Assembly: GCA_046292445.1 (NCBI GenBank) | Contig: JBKBQT010000007.1 | Coordinates: 80,386 to 144,385 of the forward strand | Length of the DNA stretch: 64,000 nt | Direction: 5' to 3' | DNA from: CALIZF01 sp046292445 | Lineage (GTDB): Bacteria > Pseudomonadota > Alphaproteobacteria > Rhodobacterales > Rhodobacteraceae | Notes under the pieces: generated by a model | Told to the model about the DNA's origin: nothing | Database searches by the model: none | What the model saw: only the letters and a program-made list of their open reading frames with translations | Shown: piece by piece, positions 25,579-33,160 of the stretch | How the letters are laid out: each line of letters starts with the position of its first letter | Position numbering within the stretch: the first letter of the stretch is position 1 | Made by a program: the position numbers and the translations under genes

Positions 25579-26343
25579 TCAGAAGCGGGCGCGCAGGGTC
25601 TGGGCGGCCGCGCGGAAGATGCCGACATCGCCGCCCACGGCGACGAACGTCGCCCCCCAGCCGATGTAGCGGCGTGCCGGCGCCTCGTCGGTGGCGAGGA
25701 TGCCGGCGGCCTTGCCCGCGGCGCGGATGCGGGCAAGGCCATGCTCGATGGCCGTTTGCACGTCTGCCGCGCCGGGCTGGCCGGGATGGCCCATGTCTGC
25801 GGCAAGGTCCGAGGGGCCGATGAACACGCCGTCCACCCCTTCGGTCGCCGCGATGGCGTCGATCGCGGCGATGCCGGCGGCGGTTTCGACCTGCACGATC
25901 AGCGCGATCTGGTCGTTGGCCGTCACGACGTAATCGGGGATCGTGCCGAAGCGCCCGGCGCGGGCAAAGCTCGCCCCCACCCCGCGCATGCCCTGCGGCG
26001 GATAGCGGACGGCCCGCACCAGCGCGGCGGCCTGTTCGGCACTGTCCACCATCGGGACAAGGATCGTCTGCGCCCCGACGTCGAGCACCTGCTTGATGAC
26101 CCAGGGCTCGCCGATCGGCACCCGCACCACCGGGGCGGCTGCCGAGGCGGCAAGCGCCTGGAGCTGGCCCATGATCGTGGGCAGCGTGTTGGGCGCATGC
26201 TCGCCGTCGATCACCAGCCAGTCATAGCCGCATTCGCCGAGGATTTCCGCCGCAAAGGGGCTCGTCATCGCCATCCAGAGGCCGATCAGCGGGCGGTCCT
26301 GCGCCGCGAGGGCAGCCTTGAAGCGGTTGGTCGGGGCGGGCAT
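25579..26343 (-). CDS. HpcH/HpaI family class II aldolase
   Basis: A 254-residue TIM-barrel pyruvate aldolase. The catalytic base His49 is in DWLVIDGEHAPN, Arg74 in VVRVP stabilises the enolate, and Glu153 (VQVETAAGI) with Asp179 (FIGPSDLAADMG) binds the metal. The ATG at 26343 has CCGGAG at suitable spacing, so the longer frame to 26568, which runs into the Lrp gene, is rejected. The family cleaves 4-hydroxy-2-oxo acids such as 4-hydroxy-2-oxoheptanedioate to pyruvate plus an aldehyde. The rest of a homoprotocatechuate pathway is not nearby, so it may serve a different 2-keto-3-deoxy acid. Next to an AsnC-type regulator and phhA, a link to aromatic catabolism is possible but unproven. Confidence 0.88.
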   Translation of the reverse strand: MPAPTNRFKAALAAQDRPLIGLWMAMTSPFAAEILGECGYDWLVIDGEHAPNTLPTIMGQLQALAASAAAPVVRVPIGEPWVIKQVLDVGAQTILVPMVDSAEQAAALVRAVRYPPQGMRGVGASFARAGRFGTIPDYVVTANDQIALIVQVETAAGIAAIDAIAATEGVDGVFIGPSDLAADMGHPGQPGAADVQTAIEHGLARIRAAGKAAGILATDEAPARRYIGWGATFVAVGGDVGIFRAAAQTLRARF

Positions 26344-26449
26344 CGGTGTCTCCGGTCGAGGGCGCGGGCCCGGCTGACCACCCGCCCGCAGATGCGCCGC
26401 AGTGTCGGAGAGGCGGGCGCGGGATGCAAGGGCGCGCGGGCAGCCCGGA

Positions 26450-26908
26450 TCAAAGCGGCAGTTCCGTTGTCGCCTTGATCTCGCGCAGGACGATCGAGGA
26501 TGTGACCGACCGCACCTGCGGCGCGCGCAACAGGTTGCGCGACATGAACGCCTCATAGGCCGCGACATCCGGCACCCGGACCTTCAGGTGATAATCGGCC
26601 CCGCCCGTCACCGCCTGGCATTCGAGGATTTCGGGACAGCGGTTGACGAGGGCGGCAAAGGCAGCGACCGAGGCCTCGGAATGGTCCGACAGATGGACCT
26701 GCACCAGCACCATCATCCCCGCGCCCGCCCTGCCCGGGTCGAGCAGCGCGACTCGCCCCCGGATCACGCCGGATGCATCCAGCGCCTGGATGCGGCGCCA
26801 CAGCGTCGATTGCGCCATGCCGAGCCGTTCGGCCAGCCGCCCGAGCGGCTCGGCCGCATCGCGCTGGAGGGCGCGGAGGATCCGGCGGTCCTGCTCGGAA
26901 AATTCCAC
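26450..26908 (-). CDS. AsnC/Lrp-family transcriptional regulator
   Basis: A 152-residue regulator starting at GTG (26908). The N-terminal winged helix has RRILRALQRDAAEPLGRLAER and MAQSTLWRRIQALDASGVI; the C-terminal RAM domain has VLVQVHLSDHS, ILECQAVTGGADYHLKV and VTSSIVLREIKATTELPL, the usual Lrp ending. Such proteins form octamers and respond to amino acids. It is divergent from phenylalanine 4-monooxygenase, with a 12-bp inverted repeat in the 110-base gap. The likely job is phenylalanine- or tyrosine-responsive control of phhA together with autoregulation. The regulator of phhA in Pseudomonas is instead the NtrC-like PhhR, so this is a different wiring. Confidence 0.92.
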   Translation of the reverse strand: MEFSEQDRRILRALQRDAAEPLGRLAERLGMAQSTLWRRIQALDASGVIRGRVALLDPGRAGAGMMVLVQVHLSDHSEASVAAFAALVNRCPEILECQAVTGGADYHLKVRVPDVAAYEAFMSRNLLRAPQVRSVTSSIVLREIKATTELPL

Positions 26909-26932
26909 GACTCGCCCGCATGGTGAAACAGA

Positions 26933-26982
26933 CTGCCGGATTTTGGCGCAAGTCCCAAGGGAAAGGAAGAAAAATCCGGCAG
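26933..26982. promoter_or_regulatory. putative operator between the Lrp-type regulator and phhA
   Basis: CTGCCGGATTTT (26933-26944) and its exact complement AAAATCCGGCAG (26971-26982) are separated by 26 bases, inside the 110-base divergent region. The arm spacing, 38 bp between arm starts or about 3.6 helical turns, suits a multimeric Lrp-family protein. Neither arm is followed by a T-run, so a terminator is unlikely. Confidence 0.6.
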
Positions 26983-27018
26983 GACTGCGGCATTCTAAAC
27001 CTCGTGGAGGAATCGCTC

Positions 27019-27819
27019 ATGCTCGATCACGCACTGCCCGCCAAGCAGCCCTATGTCTCCAAGGCGGCCGGCCCCGACGGCCGGTTTCCCTATACGGCCG
27101 AGGAAGACGCGATCTGGGGCGAGTTGTTCGTGCGCCAGATGGATTTCCTGCAGGGCCGGGTCGCGCCCGAATATCTCGCCGGTGTCGCAAAGCTCGGCCT
27201 GACCCCGGCGCATGTGCCTCAGGTCGTCGATATCGACGCACGGCTTGCCGCACTCACCGGGGCGGGGGTCGAGGGCGTGCCGGCGATCATCCCGCCGTCG
27301 CAGTTCTTTGCCCTGCTCGCGCGGCGCAAGTTCCCGGTGGCGACCTTCCTGCGCCGGCGCGAGGACATGGACTATATCGAGGAGCCCGACCTTTTCCACG
27401 AGGTCTTCGGCCATTGCCCGATGCTGACCGACCCCGACTATGCCGCCTTCATCGAGCGGTTCGGGCAGATCGCCGCGGCGCTCGGCAAGCCCTATTCCTG
27501 GCGGCTGTTCCGGCTCTTCTGGTTCACGGTGGAATTCGGGATGATCCGCACGCAGGACGGCCTGCGCGCCTATGGTGCGGGGATCGTGTCGTCGCCCGCC
27601 GAGGCGCGGCACGCGACGGGCGGGGCGGCCGAGATGCTGCCGTTCGACCTGATGACGGTGTTCCGCACCCCCTACCGCATCGACATCGTCCAGCCGGTCT
27701 ATTTCGTCATCGACAGCTTTGCGCAGTTGCGCGCGGCGCTCGATGCCGATGTGGGCGCGATCATCGACGCGGCCAAGGCGGCGGGCGACTTGCCGGCGCG
27801 GTTCGCCCCGGCGGGCTGA
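27019..27819 (+). CDS. phhA: phenylalanine 4-monooxygenase
   Basis: A 266-residue pterin-dependent aromatic amino acid hydroxylase, the normal length for bacterial PhhA. The iron ligands are visible: His127 and His132 in LFHEVFGHCPML and Glu172 in FWFTVEFGMI. Other family segments are IIPPSQFFALLARRKFPVATF and VFRTPYRIDIVQPVYFVID. It converts phenylalanine to tyrosine using oxygen and a tetrahydropterin. GGAGGA is 7 bases upstream of the ATG, so the upstream-extended frame is rejected. The pterin-recycling partner phhB is 31 kb away at 58287 rather than adjacent, and an aromatic aminotransferase is at 45438. The divergent Lrp-type gene is the probable regulator. Confidence 0.96.
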   Translation: MLDHALPAKQPYVSKAAGPDGRFPYTAEEDAIWGELFVRQMDFLQGRVAPEYLAGVAKLGLTPAHVPQVVDIDARLAALTGAGVEGVPAIIPPSQFFALLARRKFPVATFLRRREDMDYIEEPDLFHEVFGHCPMLTDPDYAAFIERFGQIAAALGKPYSWRLFRLFWFTVEFGMIRTQDGLRAYGAGIVSSPAEARHATGGAAEMLPFDLMTVFRTPYRIDIVQPVYFVIDSFAQLRAALDADVGAIIDAAKAAGDLPARFAPAG

Positions 27820-27885
27820 TGCCCGCGGGGCGCCGGCATGCGGCGCCCCCTTGAACCCGCCACGCATCGGTGATCGGGTCGCGCC

Positions 27886-28977
27886 ATGACACCCGCGCCG
27901 CGATCGCTGACCTCCGGCATCCCGCCCGCCACGATCGCCGCGACCTTTGCCATCGGTGCTGCGGGCGGCGCAGTCGGCGTGGCGCTGCGCCTGCCGCTCG
28001 GCATGCTGCTCGGCGCGCTCATCGCCGTGGCGATCGCGGCGGTGCTGCGGCTGCGCGTCGCCGGCGCGCCGGTGGCGGTGCCGCAGGGCTGGCGCTTCGT
28101 GCTGATCCCCGTCATCGGGCTGGCCATCGGCGCAACCTTCACCCCCGCGCTTCTCGCGCAGGCGCCGGCCTGGGGCTGGAGCCTTCTGGCGCTGTGCCTC
28201 TATGTCCCGACGGCGCATGTGCTCGGCTATCTGATCTATGCCCGGATCGGCGGGCTGGAGCGGGTGACGGCGTTCTACTCGGCGATTCCCGGCGGCCTCA
28301 TCGAATCGGTGCAGATGGGCGACGAGGCGGGCGCGGATGCGCAGATGCTGACCATGCTGCAGTTCCTGCGGCTGATCCTGGCCATCGTGCTCGTCCCGCT
28401 CGGCTTTTCGGTGATCGAGGGGCATGCGGTCGGCTCGGCCGCCGGGGTGCGGGTGGCGGGGGCTGCACTGGGGCTGAGCGTCGCGGATGCGGTCTGGCTG
28501 ACGCTGGCGGGTGGCGGGGGCTGGTGGCTGGCGCAGCGCCTGCGCTTTCCCGCGCCGATCATCACCGGGCCGATAATCGCCTCGGCGGCGGTCCACATGG
28601 CAGGCATAACCGACGGAGTGCCGCCCGACTGGCTTATCCAGATGACGCAATGGGTGGTGGGCACCAGCCTCGGCGCGCGCTTTGCCGGGCTGACGGGGCG
28701 CCGGCTGGGCCAGGCGATGGGGCTTGCGGGGCTTTACACCGCAATGGCGCTCGGGCTGGCGCTGGGCGCGGCGCTGGCGCTCGGCGGGCGGACGGGCGAG
28801 CCGGCCGCGGCGGTCTTTCTCGCCTTCGCGCCGGGCGGCGTGGCCGAGATGACGCTGGTCGCGCTGTCGCTGCAGGTCAGCGTCGTCTATGTCACGCTGC
28901 ACCACATCCTGCGCATCGTCCTTGCCATTGCAGTGGCCCGGATCGCCGGGCCGCGCCTTGTCCGGCCGCCGCACTGA
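27886..28977 (+). CDS. AbrB family integral membrane protein
   Basis: A 363-residue protein with about ten hydrophobic segments from residue 15 to the end. Two similar halves are seen, each with a conserved loop: FYSAIPGGLIESVQMGDEAG in the first and FLAFAPGGVAEMTLVALSLQ in the second. This internal duplication is the AbrB-duplication pattern (PF05145), members of which are annotated as putative ammonia monooxygenase or regulator proteins but are probably transporters; the true function is unknown. It follows phhA by 66 bases on the same strand, so both may be transcribed together. The start ATG has no strong ribosome binding site, and the first 12 residues are poorly defined. Confidence 0.85.
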   Translation: MTPAPRSLTSGIPPATIAATFAIGAAGGAVGVALRLPLGMLLGALIAVAIAAVLRLRVAGAPVAVPQGWRFVLIPVIGLAIGATFTPALLAQAPAWGWSLLALCLYVPTAHVLGYLIYARIGGLERVTAFYSAIPGGLIESVQMGDEAGADAQMLTMLQFLRLILAIVLVPLGFSVIEGHAVGSAAGVRVAGAALGLSVADAVWLTLAGGGGWWLAQRLRFPAPIITGPIIASAAVHMAGITDGVPPDWLIQMTQWVVGTSLGARFAGLTGRRLGQAMGLAGLYTAMALGLALGAALALGGRTGEPAAAVFLAFAPGGVAEMTLVALSLQVSVVYVTLHHILRIVLAIAVARIAGPRLVRPPH

Positions 28978-29126
28978 GGCTTGCGGATTTGTCGCAGTCA
29001 GGGCATGATGTGCGGGCACTTTCCGGCTCTATCGACCTGTCTTCCTTGTGGCTGCGGTTCTCGATCTTGACGTGACTGCGCCGGGCCGCCGCACTTCCGC
29101 GGGCGGCATGCTAGGGAGACATCACG

Positions 29127-29333
29127 ATGGCCAAGGGCACCGTGAAATGGTTCAACGCAACCAAGGGTTACGGCTTCATCGCCCCTGAGGGCGGCCGCAA
29201 GGACGTGTTCGTGCACATCACCGCGCTGGAACGGGCCGGGATCCGTGCGCTGAACGACGGCCAGGCGGTGACGTTCGACATCGAGGCGGGCCGTGACGGC
29301 CGCGAATCGGCGACGAACCTCAAGATCAGCTGA
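29127..29333 (+). CDS. cold-shock protein (CspA family)
   Basis: A 68-residue single cold-shock domain. RNP1 is KGYGFIAP and RNP2 is VFVHITAL, both with the RNA-stacking aromatics; the N-terminal MAKGTVKWFNATKGYGF is canonical. It binds single-stranded RNA and DNA and melts RNA secondary structure. AGGGAGA precedes the ATG, and a 149-base leader without another gene lies upstream. It is a monocistronic unit: a strong rho-independent terminator follows at 29368. Confidence 0.97.
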   Translation: MAKGTVKWFNATKGYGFIAPEGGRKDVFVHITALERAGIRALNDGQAVTFDIEAGRDGRESATNLKIS

Positions 29334-29367
29334 CAGCCGCACCAAGCCGCAGTGCCGGGTTGCCATA

Positions 29368-29399
29368 CGGGTGGCCCCCTGAACGGGGGCCACCCGTTT
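29368..29399 (+). terminator. rho-independent terminator of the cold-shock gene
   Basis: A perfect 12-bp stem, CGGGTGGCCCCC/GGGGGCCACCCG, with a 5-base loop is followed by TTTCGGTTT. It starts 35 bases after the stop codon. Confidence 0.9.
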
Positions 29400-29516
29400 C
29401 GGTTTCCGCGGCCCGTGTCGCTGTCATGTCGCTTTCGCGCCGCGGAGCGTCGGCGCGCATGGACCGGCCCCGCGCCGTTGCGGCACCACTGAGGCGCAAC
29501 GCAGCGGAGCGCAGCC

Positions 29517-32009
29517 ATGAAGACCCATGTCCGAGCCCTCATCGTCGGCGGCGGCGCTGTCGGCGTCGGCATCGCCTATCATCTGGCCCGGGCCGGCTGG
29601 GACACGATGCTCGTCGAGCGCGACGAGCTCACGTCCGGGTCCACCTGGCATGCGGCGGGCCTCTTGCCGCTGTTCAACATGGGCTATGCGGCCAGCCACA
29701 TCCACGACTACTCGGTGCGCTTCTACAAGGGGCTCGAGGCGGAAACCGGCCTCAACCCCGGCTTCGCCGTCGTCGGCAACCTGCGCATGGCGCAGACAGC
29801 GGCGCGGATGGACGAATACCGGCTCTATTCCGCCACCGCCGAGACGGTCGGGATCGAGCACCACTTCCTCACCCCGGCGGAAATCCGCGCCCGCTGGCCG
29901 CTCGTGCGGACCGATGACCTCGTGGGCGCGCTCTTTCACCCGACCGACGGCTATATCAACCCCGCCGACGTGACGCAGGCCATGGCCAAGGGCGCGCGGC
30001 AGCTTGGCGCGACGCTCGCGCGCAGGGTGCAGGTGGACGGCTATCGCTGGACCGGCGGGGAATGGGTCGTCACCTGCGCGCGCATGGTCGAGCAGGGCGG
30101 GCGGCTGGTGCCTTCGGGCGAAAGCCTCGACGTGGTGGCCGAGCATGTGGTGGTCGCCACCGGCAATCACGCGCAGCGCACCGCGCGCCTTCTGGGCCTC
30201 AACCACCCCGCGATCCCGGTCGAGCACCAGTATGTCGTCACCGAGCCCGACCCCGCCCTCGTCGCGTGGCGCAAGGCGAACCCGCAGCATCCGGTGCTGC
30301 GCGATGCCGATGCCCGCTGGTACGTGCGCGAGGAACGCAGGGGCTGGATCCTCGGCCCCTACGAGGCGGGGGCGCCGGCGCGGTTCCCCTATGCGGTGCC
30401 CGAGGGGTTCCGCGCCGACCTCTTTCCGCTCGACCTCGGCCGGATCGAGGCGGAATACGCCAGCATGATCCACCGCATCCCCTCGGCCGAGCATGTCGGC
30501 CTCAAGGACGATTTCAACGGCCCGATCTGCTACACGCCCGACGGCAATCCGCTGGTCGGCCCGGCGCCGGGCCTGCGCAACCTGTGGCTGGCGGAAGGAT
30601 TTTCCTTCGGCATCACGGCAGCGGGGGGCACCGGGCATTACCTCGCGCAGATGATGACCGCCGGTGAGGCCGAGATCGACATGGCGAGCCTCGACCCGCG
30701 GCGGTTCAGCGACTGGATGACGACCGAATATGCCATGCGCAAGAACGAGGAATGCTATGCGCATGTCTTCGTCCTCCACCACCCGGACGAGGAGCGCCCC
30801 GCCTGCCGCCCGCTGCGCACATCGCCCGCCTACGACCGGCAGGCGGCGCGGGGTGCGCAGTTCGGGCAGGTGAACGGCTGGGAGCGGCCGAACTACTACG
30901 CGCCGGGCGCGCCGGCGGGCTTCGATGCGGCCAGCCGCAGCTTTCGCCGCGGCGCCTGGTGGCCCCATGCCGAGGCCGAGGCGCGCGCGGTCCGCGAGGC
31001 GGCGGGGTTGATCGACGCGACCGCCTTTGCCAAGCACAGGGTCGCCGGACCCGGGGCGACGGCCTTTCTCGACTGGTTCACGACCAACCGCCTGCCCGGT
31101 CCGGGACGCATCAACCTGACCTATGCGCTGACACCGGCGGGCACGGTGCGGAGCGAGTATACGATCCTGCGGATATCGGAAAATGACTACACGCTGATTT
31201 CGGCAGGGGCGTGGGCGGCCTACGACGCCGACTGGTTGCGCAAATGCGCCGAGGACCGGATGTCGGATTTCAGCTCTGTCGAGATCCAGGACGTGACCAC
31301 CCAATGGGGCGTCTTCGCCCTCGCCGGCCCCCGGTCGCGCGCCATCCTGCGAGCGCTGGTGCGGGACGCCGCGCCCGAGACGGCGCTCGGCAACGCCCGC
31401 TTCCCTTGGCTGTCGTGGCGGCGGATCGAACTCGGGATGGTGCCGGTGCGGGCGGTGCGGGTCGCCTATGCGGGCGAGCTGGGGTGGGAATTGCACCACC
31501 CGATCGAGATGCAGAACGCCCTCTTCGACCGGCTGATGGAGACGGGCGAGCCGCAGGGGCTGCGGTTGGTCGGGACGCGGGCGCAGAACTGGCTGCGGCA
31601 GGAGAAATCCTATCGCGCCTTCGGCGCCGAACTGGGGCGCGACGCGACCCCGCTCGAGGCGGGGCTGGATCGCTTCGTTGCACCCGGCAAGGATTTTCTG
31701 GGCAAGGCGGCGATGCTGGCGACCGGCGTGCGGTCGGCTTGCGTCACGCTGCTGATCGACGGGCCGGCCGATGCCGACCCCTGGGGGCGCGAAGGACTGT
31801 TCCTGAACGGAACGCGCGTCGGGCGGCTGACCTCGGGTGGCTGGTCGGTCGCCTTCGGGCGGCAGATCGGGATGGGCTACGTCGCGCCGGGGCTGGCCGC
31901 GCCGGGCACGCGGCTCAAGGTGCGGATGTTCGGCGACCTCTGGGATGCCGAGGTCGTCGCCGACAGCCCCTACGATCCTGCCAACCTCAAGCCTCGCGCG
32001 GACGGTTGA
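29517..32009 (+). CDS. FAD-dependent dimethylglycine-dehydrogenase-like protein with GcvT domain (second copy)
   Basis: An 830-residue protein of the same two-domain type as the one at 1872. The FAD domain starts RALIVGGGAVGVGIAYHLA and carries TSGSTWHAAGL, with His45 at the covalent-flavin position. The GcvT half spans about 430-810 with VAYAGELGWELHHP. Relative to its paralogue it has an insertion near 200-215 and its own substrate-site residues (FSFGITAAGGTGH), so it may act on a different N-methyl amino acid. The predicted product is methylene-THF plus the demethylated amine. It stands alone, not in an operon; GGAGCG is the nearest ribosome-binding-like sequence. It converges on the DauA-like gene at 32053 with a perfect hairpin between them. 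Confidence 0.85.
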   Translation: MKTHVRALIVGGGAVGVGIAYHLARAGWDTMLVERDELTSGSTWHAAGLLPLFNMGYAASHIHDYSVRFYKGLEAETGLNPGFAVVGNLRMAQTAARMDEYRLYSATAETVGIEHHFLTPAEIRARWPLVRTDDLVGALFHPTDGYINPADVTQAMAKGARQLGATLARRVQVDGYRWTGGEWVVTCARMVEQGGRLVPSGESLDVVAEHVVVATGNHAQRTARLLGLNHPAIPVEHQYVVTEPDPALVAWRKANPQHPVLRDADARWYVREERRGWILGPYEAGAPARFPYAVPEGFRADLFPLDLGRIEAEYASMIHRIPSAEHVGLKDDFNGPICYTPDGNPLVGPAPGLRNLWLAEGFSFGITAAGGTGHYLAQMMTAGEAEIDMASLDPRRFSDWMTTEYAMRKNEECYAHVFVLHHPDEERPACRPLRTSPAYDRQAARGAQFGQVNGWERPNYYAPGAPAGFDAASRSFRRGAWWPHAEAEARAVREAAGLIDATAFAKHRVAGPGATAFLDWFTTNRLPGPGRINLTYALTPAGTVRSEYTILRISENDYTLISAGAWAAYDADWLRKCAEDRMSDFSSVEIQDVTTQWGVFALAGPRSRAILRALVRDAAPETALGNARFPWLSWRRIELGMVPVRAVRVAYAGELGWELHHPIEMQNALFDRLMETGEPQGLRLVGTRAQNWLRQEKSYRAFGAELGRDATPLEAGLDRFVAPGKDFLGKAAMLATGVRSACVTLLIDGPADADPWGREGLFLNGTRVGRLTSGGWSVAFGRQIGMGYVAPGLAAPGTRLKVRMFGDLWDAEVVADSPYDPANLKPRADG

Positions 32010-32012
32010 GCC

Positions 32013-32043
32013 GCCCAAGAATTTTCGACTAAAATTCTTGGGC
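32013..32043. terminator. bidirectional AT-rich hairpin between convergent genes
   Basis: GCCCAAGAATTTT and AAAATTCTTGGGC form a perfect 13-bp stem with the 5-base loop CGACT. The genes on either side converge on it, stopping at 32009 and 32053. Its AT-rich upper stem is striking in a 70% GC background; no separate T tail is present. Confidence 0.65.
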
Positions 32044-32052
32044 TTGCGCGCC

Positions 32053-33120
32053 TCACCGAAAGCGCGCGGGGTCGAGCGCCGCAGCGACATCGGCCCCGAT
32101 GGCCGGTGCGCGGCCGCCTGCCACATCGGCGACATGCCGGGCGGCCGCGGCCGATGTCTGGAACCCGTAGCCGCCTTGCCCCGCGCACCACAGGAAGGCC
32201 GGATCGCCCGGGTCGCGCCCCAGCACCAGCACCCGGTCGGGCGCAAAGCTGCGCAGACCGGCCCAGTTGCCGATCAGGCGCGTCACGGGTTCGCTCACAT
32301 GCGCCTCGTAGCGGGCGATCCCCTCGGCCAGAACCATGTCATCGGCCCAGGCGTCATGCGGCTCGGTCGCCTCTTCCTCAGCCGGCGAGACGATCAGCGC
32401 GCCCGCGTCCGGCTTGGCATACCAGGTCTCGCCGGGGCCGAAGAGCATCGGCCAGCGCGCGACGTCATGCCCGCCAGGCGCCGGGATACGCGCCATCGAC
32501 CGGCGGTGCGGCACGATGCCGATGGGCCGCACCCCCGACAGCGCGGCGATTCCGTCCGCCCAGGCCCCGGCGGCATTGACCAGCACCCGCGCTTCGACAT
32601 CGTCGCGCGCCGTCACGCGCCAGCCTTGCGCCGTGCGGGCGATGGCGGTCACGCGGGCGCCCGTCCGGGTCTCGCCCCCGGCCGCCCGGATCGCGCGAGC
32701 GTGGGCTTGCATCAGGCGGTCGGTGTCGATGTCCCATGCGGTGGCCGTGAAAGCGGCATCGACGATGTCCGGGGACAGGATTGGCACCATGCCGCGCGCA
32801 GCCTCGGCGCCGATCCGGTCCATCCCGAGATGCGGGCTGTCGACCTCGAATGCTGGCATGTCTTCCGCCGTCGCCACCATCAGCAGCCCCCGGGGCGACA
32901 GGACGCCGGCCGCGCGCAAGGCATCGCCCGAGGCGGCTGCGAGCGCGCGGTTGGGCGGCGCGCCGTAGTTCGGCTCGTAAAGCGCGGCCGAGCGGCCCGA
33001 ACTGTGATAACCGATGGCGTCTTCCGCCTCGAGCAGCACGACCCGGCCGAGTTCCGACAGCGCCGCAGCGGCAGACAGCCCCGCGATGCCGCCCCCGATG
33101 ATGCAGAAATCGAACATCAT
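32053..33120 (-). CDS. FAD-dependent D-amino acid oxidoreductase, D-arginine dehydrogenase-like (second copy)
   Basis: A 355-residue DAO-family protein, paralogous to the one at 14461. FAD motif FCIIGGGIAGLSAAAAL, then GYHSSGRSAALYEPNYG, matching the DauA-type GYHSTGRSAA signature, and C-terminal NWAGLRSFAPDRVLVLG with GQGGYGFQTSAAAARH. Oxidation of a D-amino acid to the imino acid is predicted. Unlike its paralogue it has no RidA or carbamoylase neighbour. It lies 40 bases from dnaE on the same strand, downstream of dnaE, and could be read through from it. Two ATG codons open the frame; either could be the start. Confidence 0.82.
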   Translation of the reverse strand: MMFDFCIIGGGIAGLSAAAALSELGRVVLLEAEDAIGYHSSGRSAALYEPNYGAPPNRALAAASGDALRAAGVLSPRGLLMVATAEDMPAFEVDSPHLGMDRIGAEAARGMVPILSPDIVDAAFTATAWDIDTDRLMQAHARAIRAAGGETRTGARVTAIARTAQGWRVTARDDVEARVLVNAAGAWADGIAALSGVRPIGIVPHRRSMARIPAPGGHDVARWPMLFGPGETWYAKPDAGALIVSPAEEEATEPHDAWADDMVLAEGIARYEAHVSEPVTRLIGNWAGLRSFAPDRVLVLGRDPGDPAFLWCAGQGGYGFQTSAAAARHVADVAGGRAPAIGADVAAALDPARFR

Positions 33121-33160
33121 TGCCTCAGTATACCCCGACGGACCCCTGATCCTTGCACGA

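Noticed and set aside
29043..29126. TTGACG at about 29067 as a -35 box for the cold-shock gene
   Set aside because: No plausible -10 hexamer at the right distance, so no promoter is claimed.
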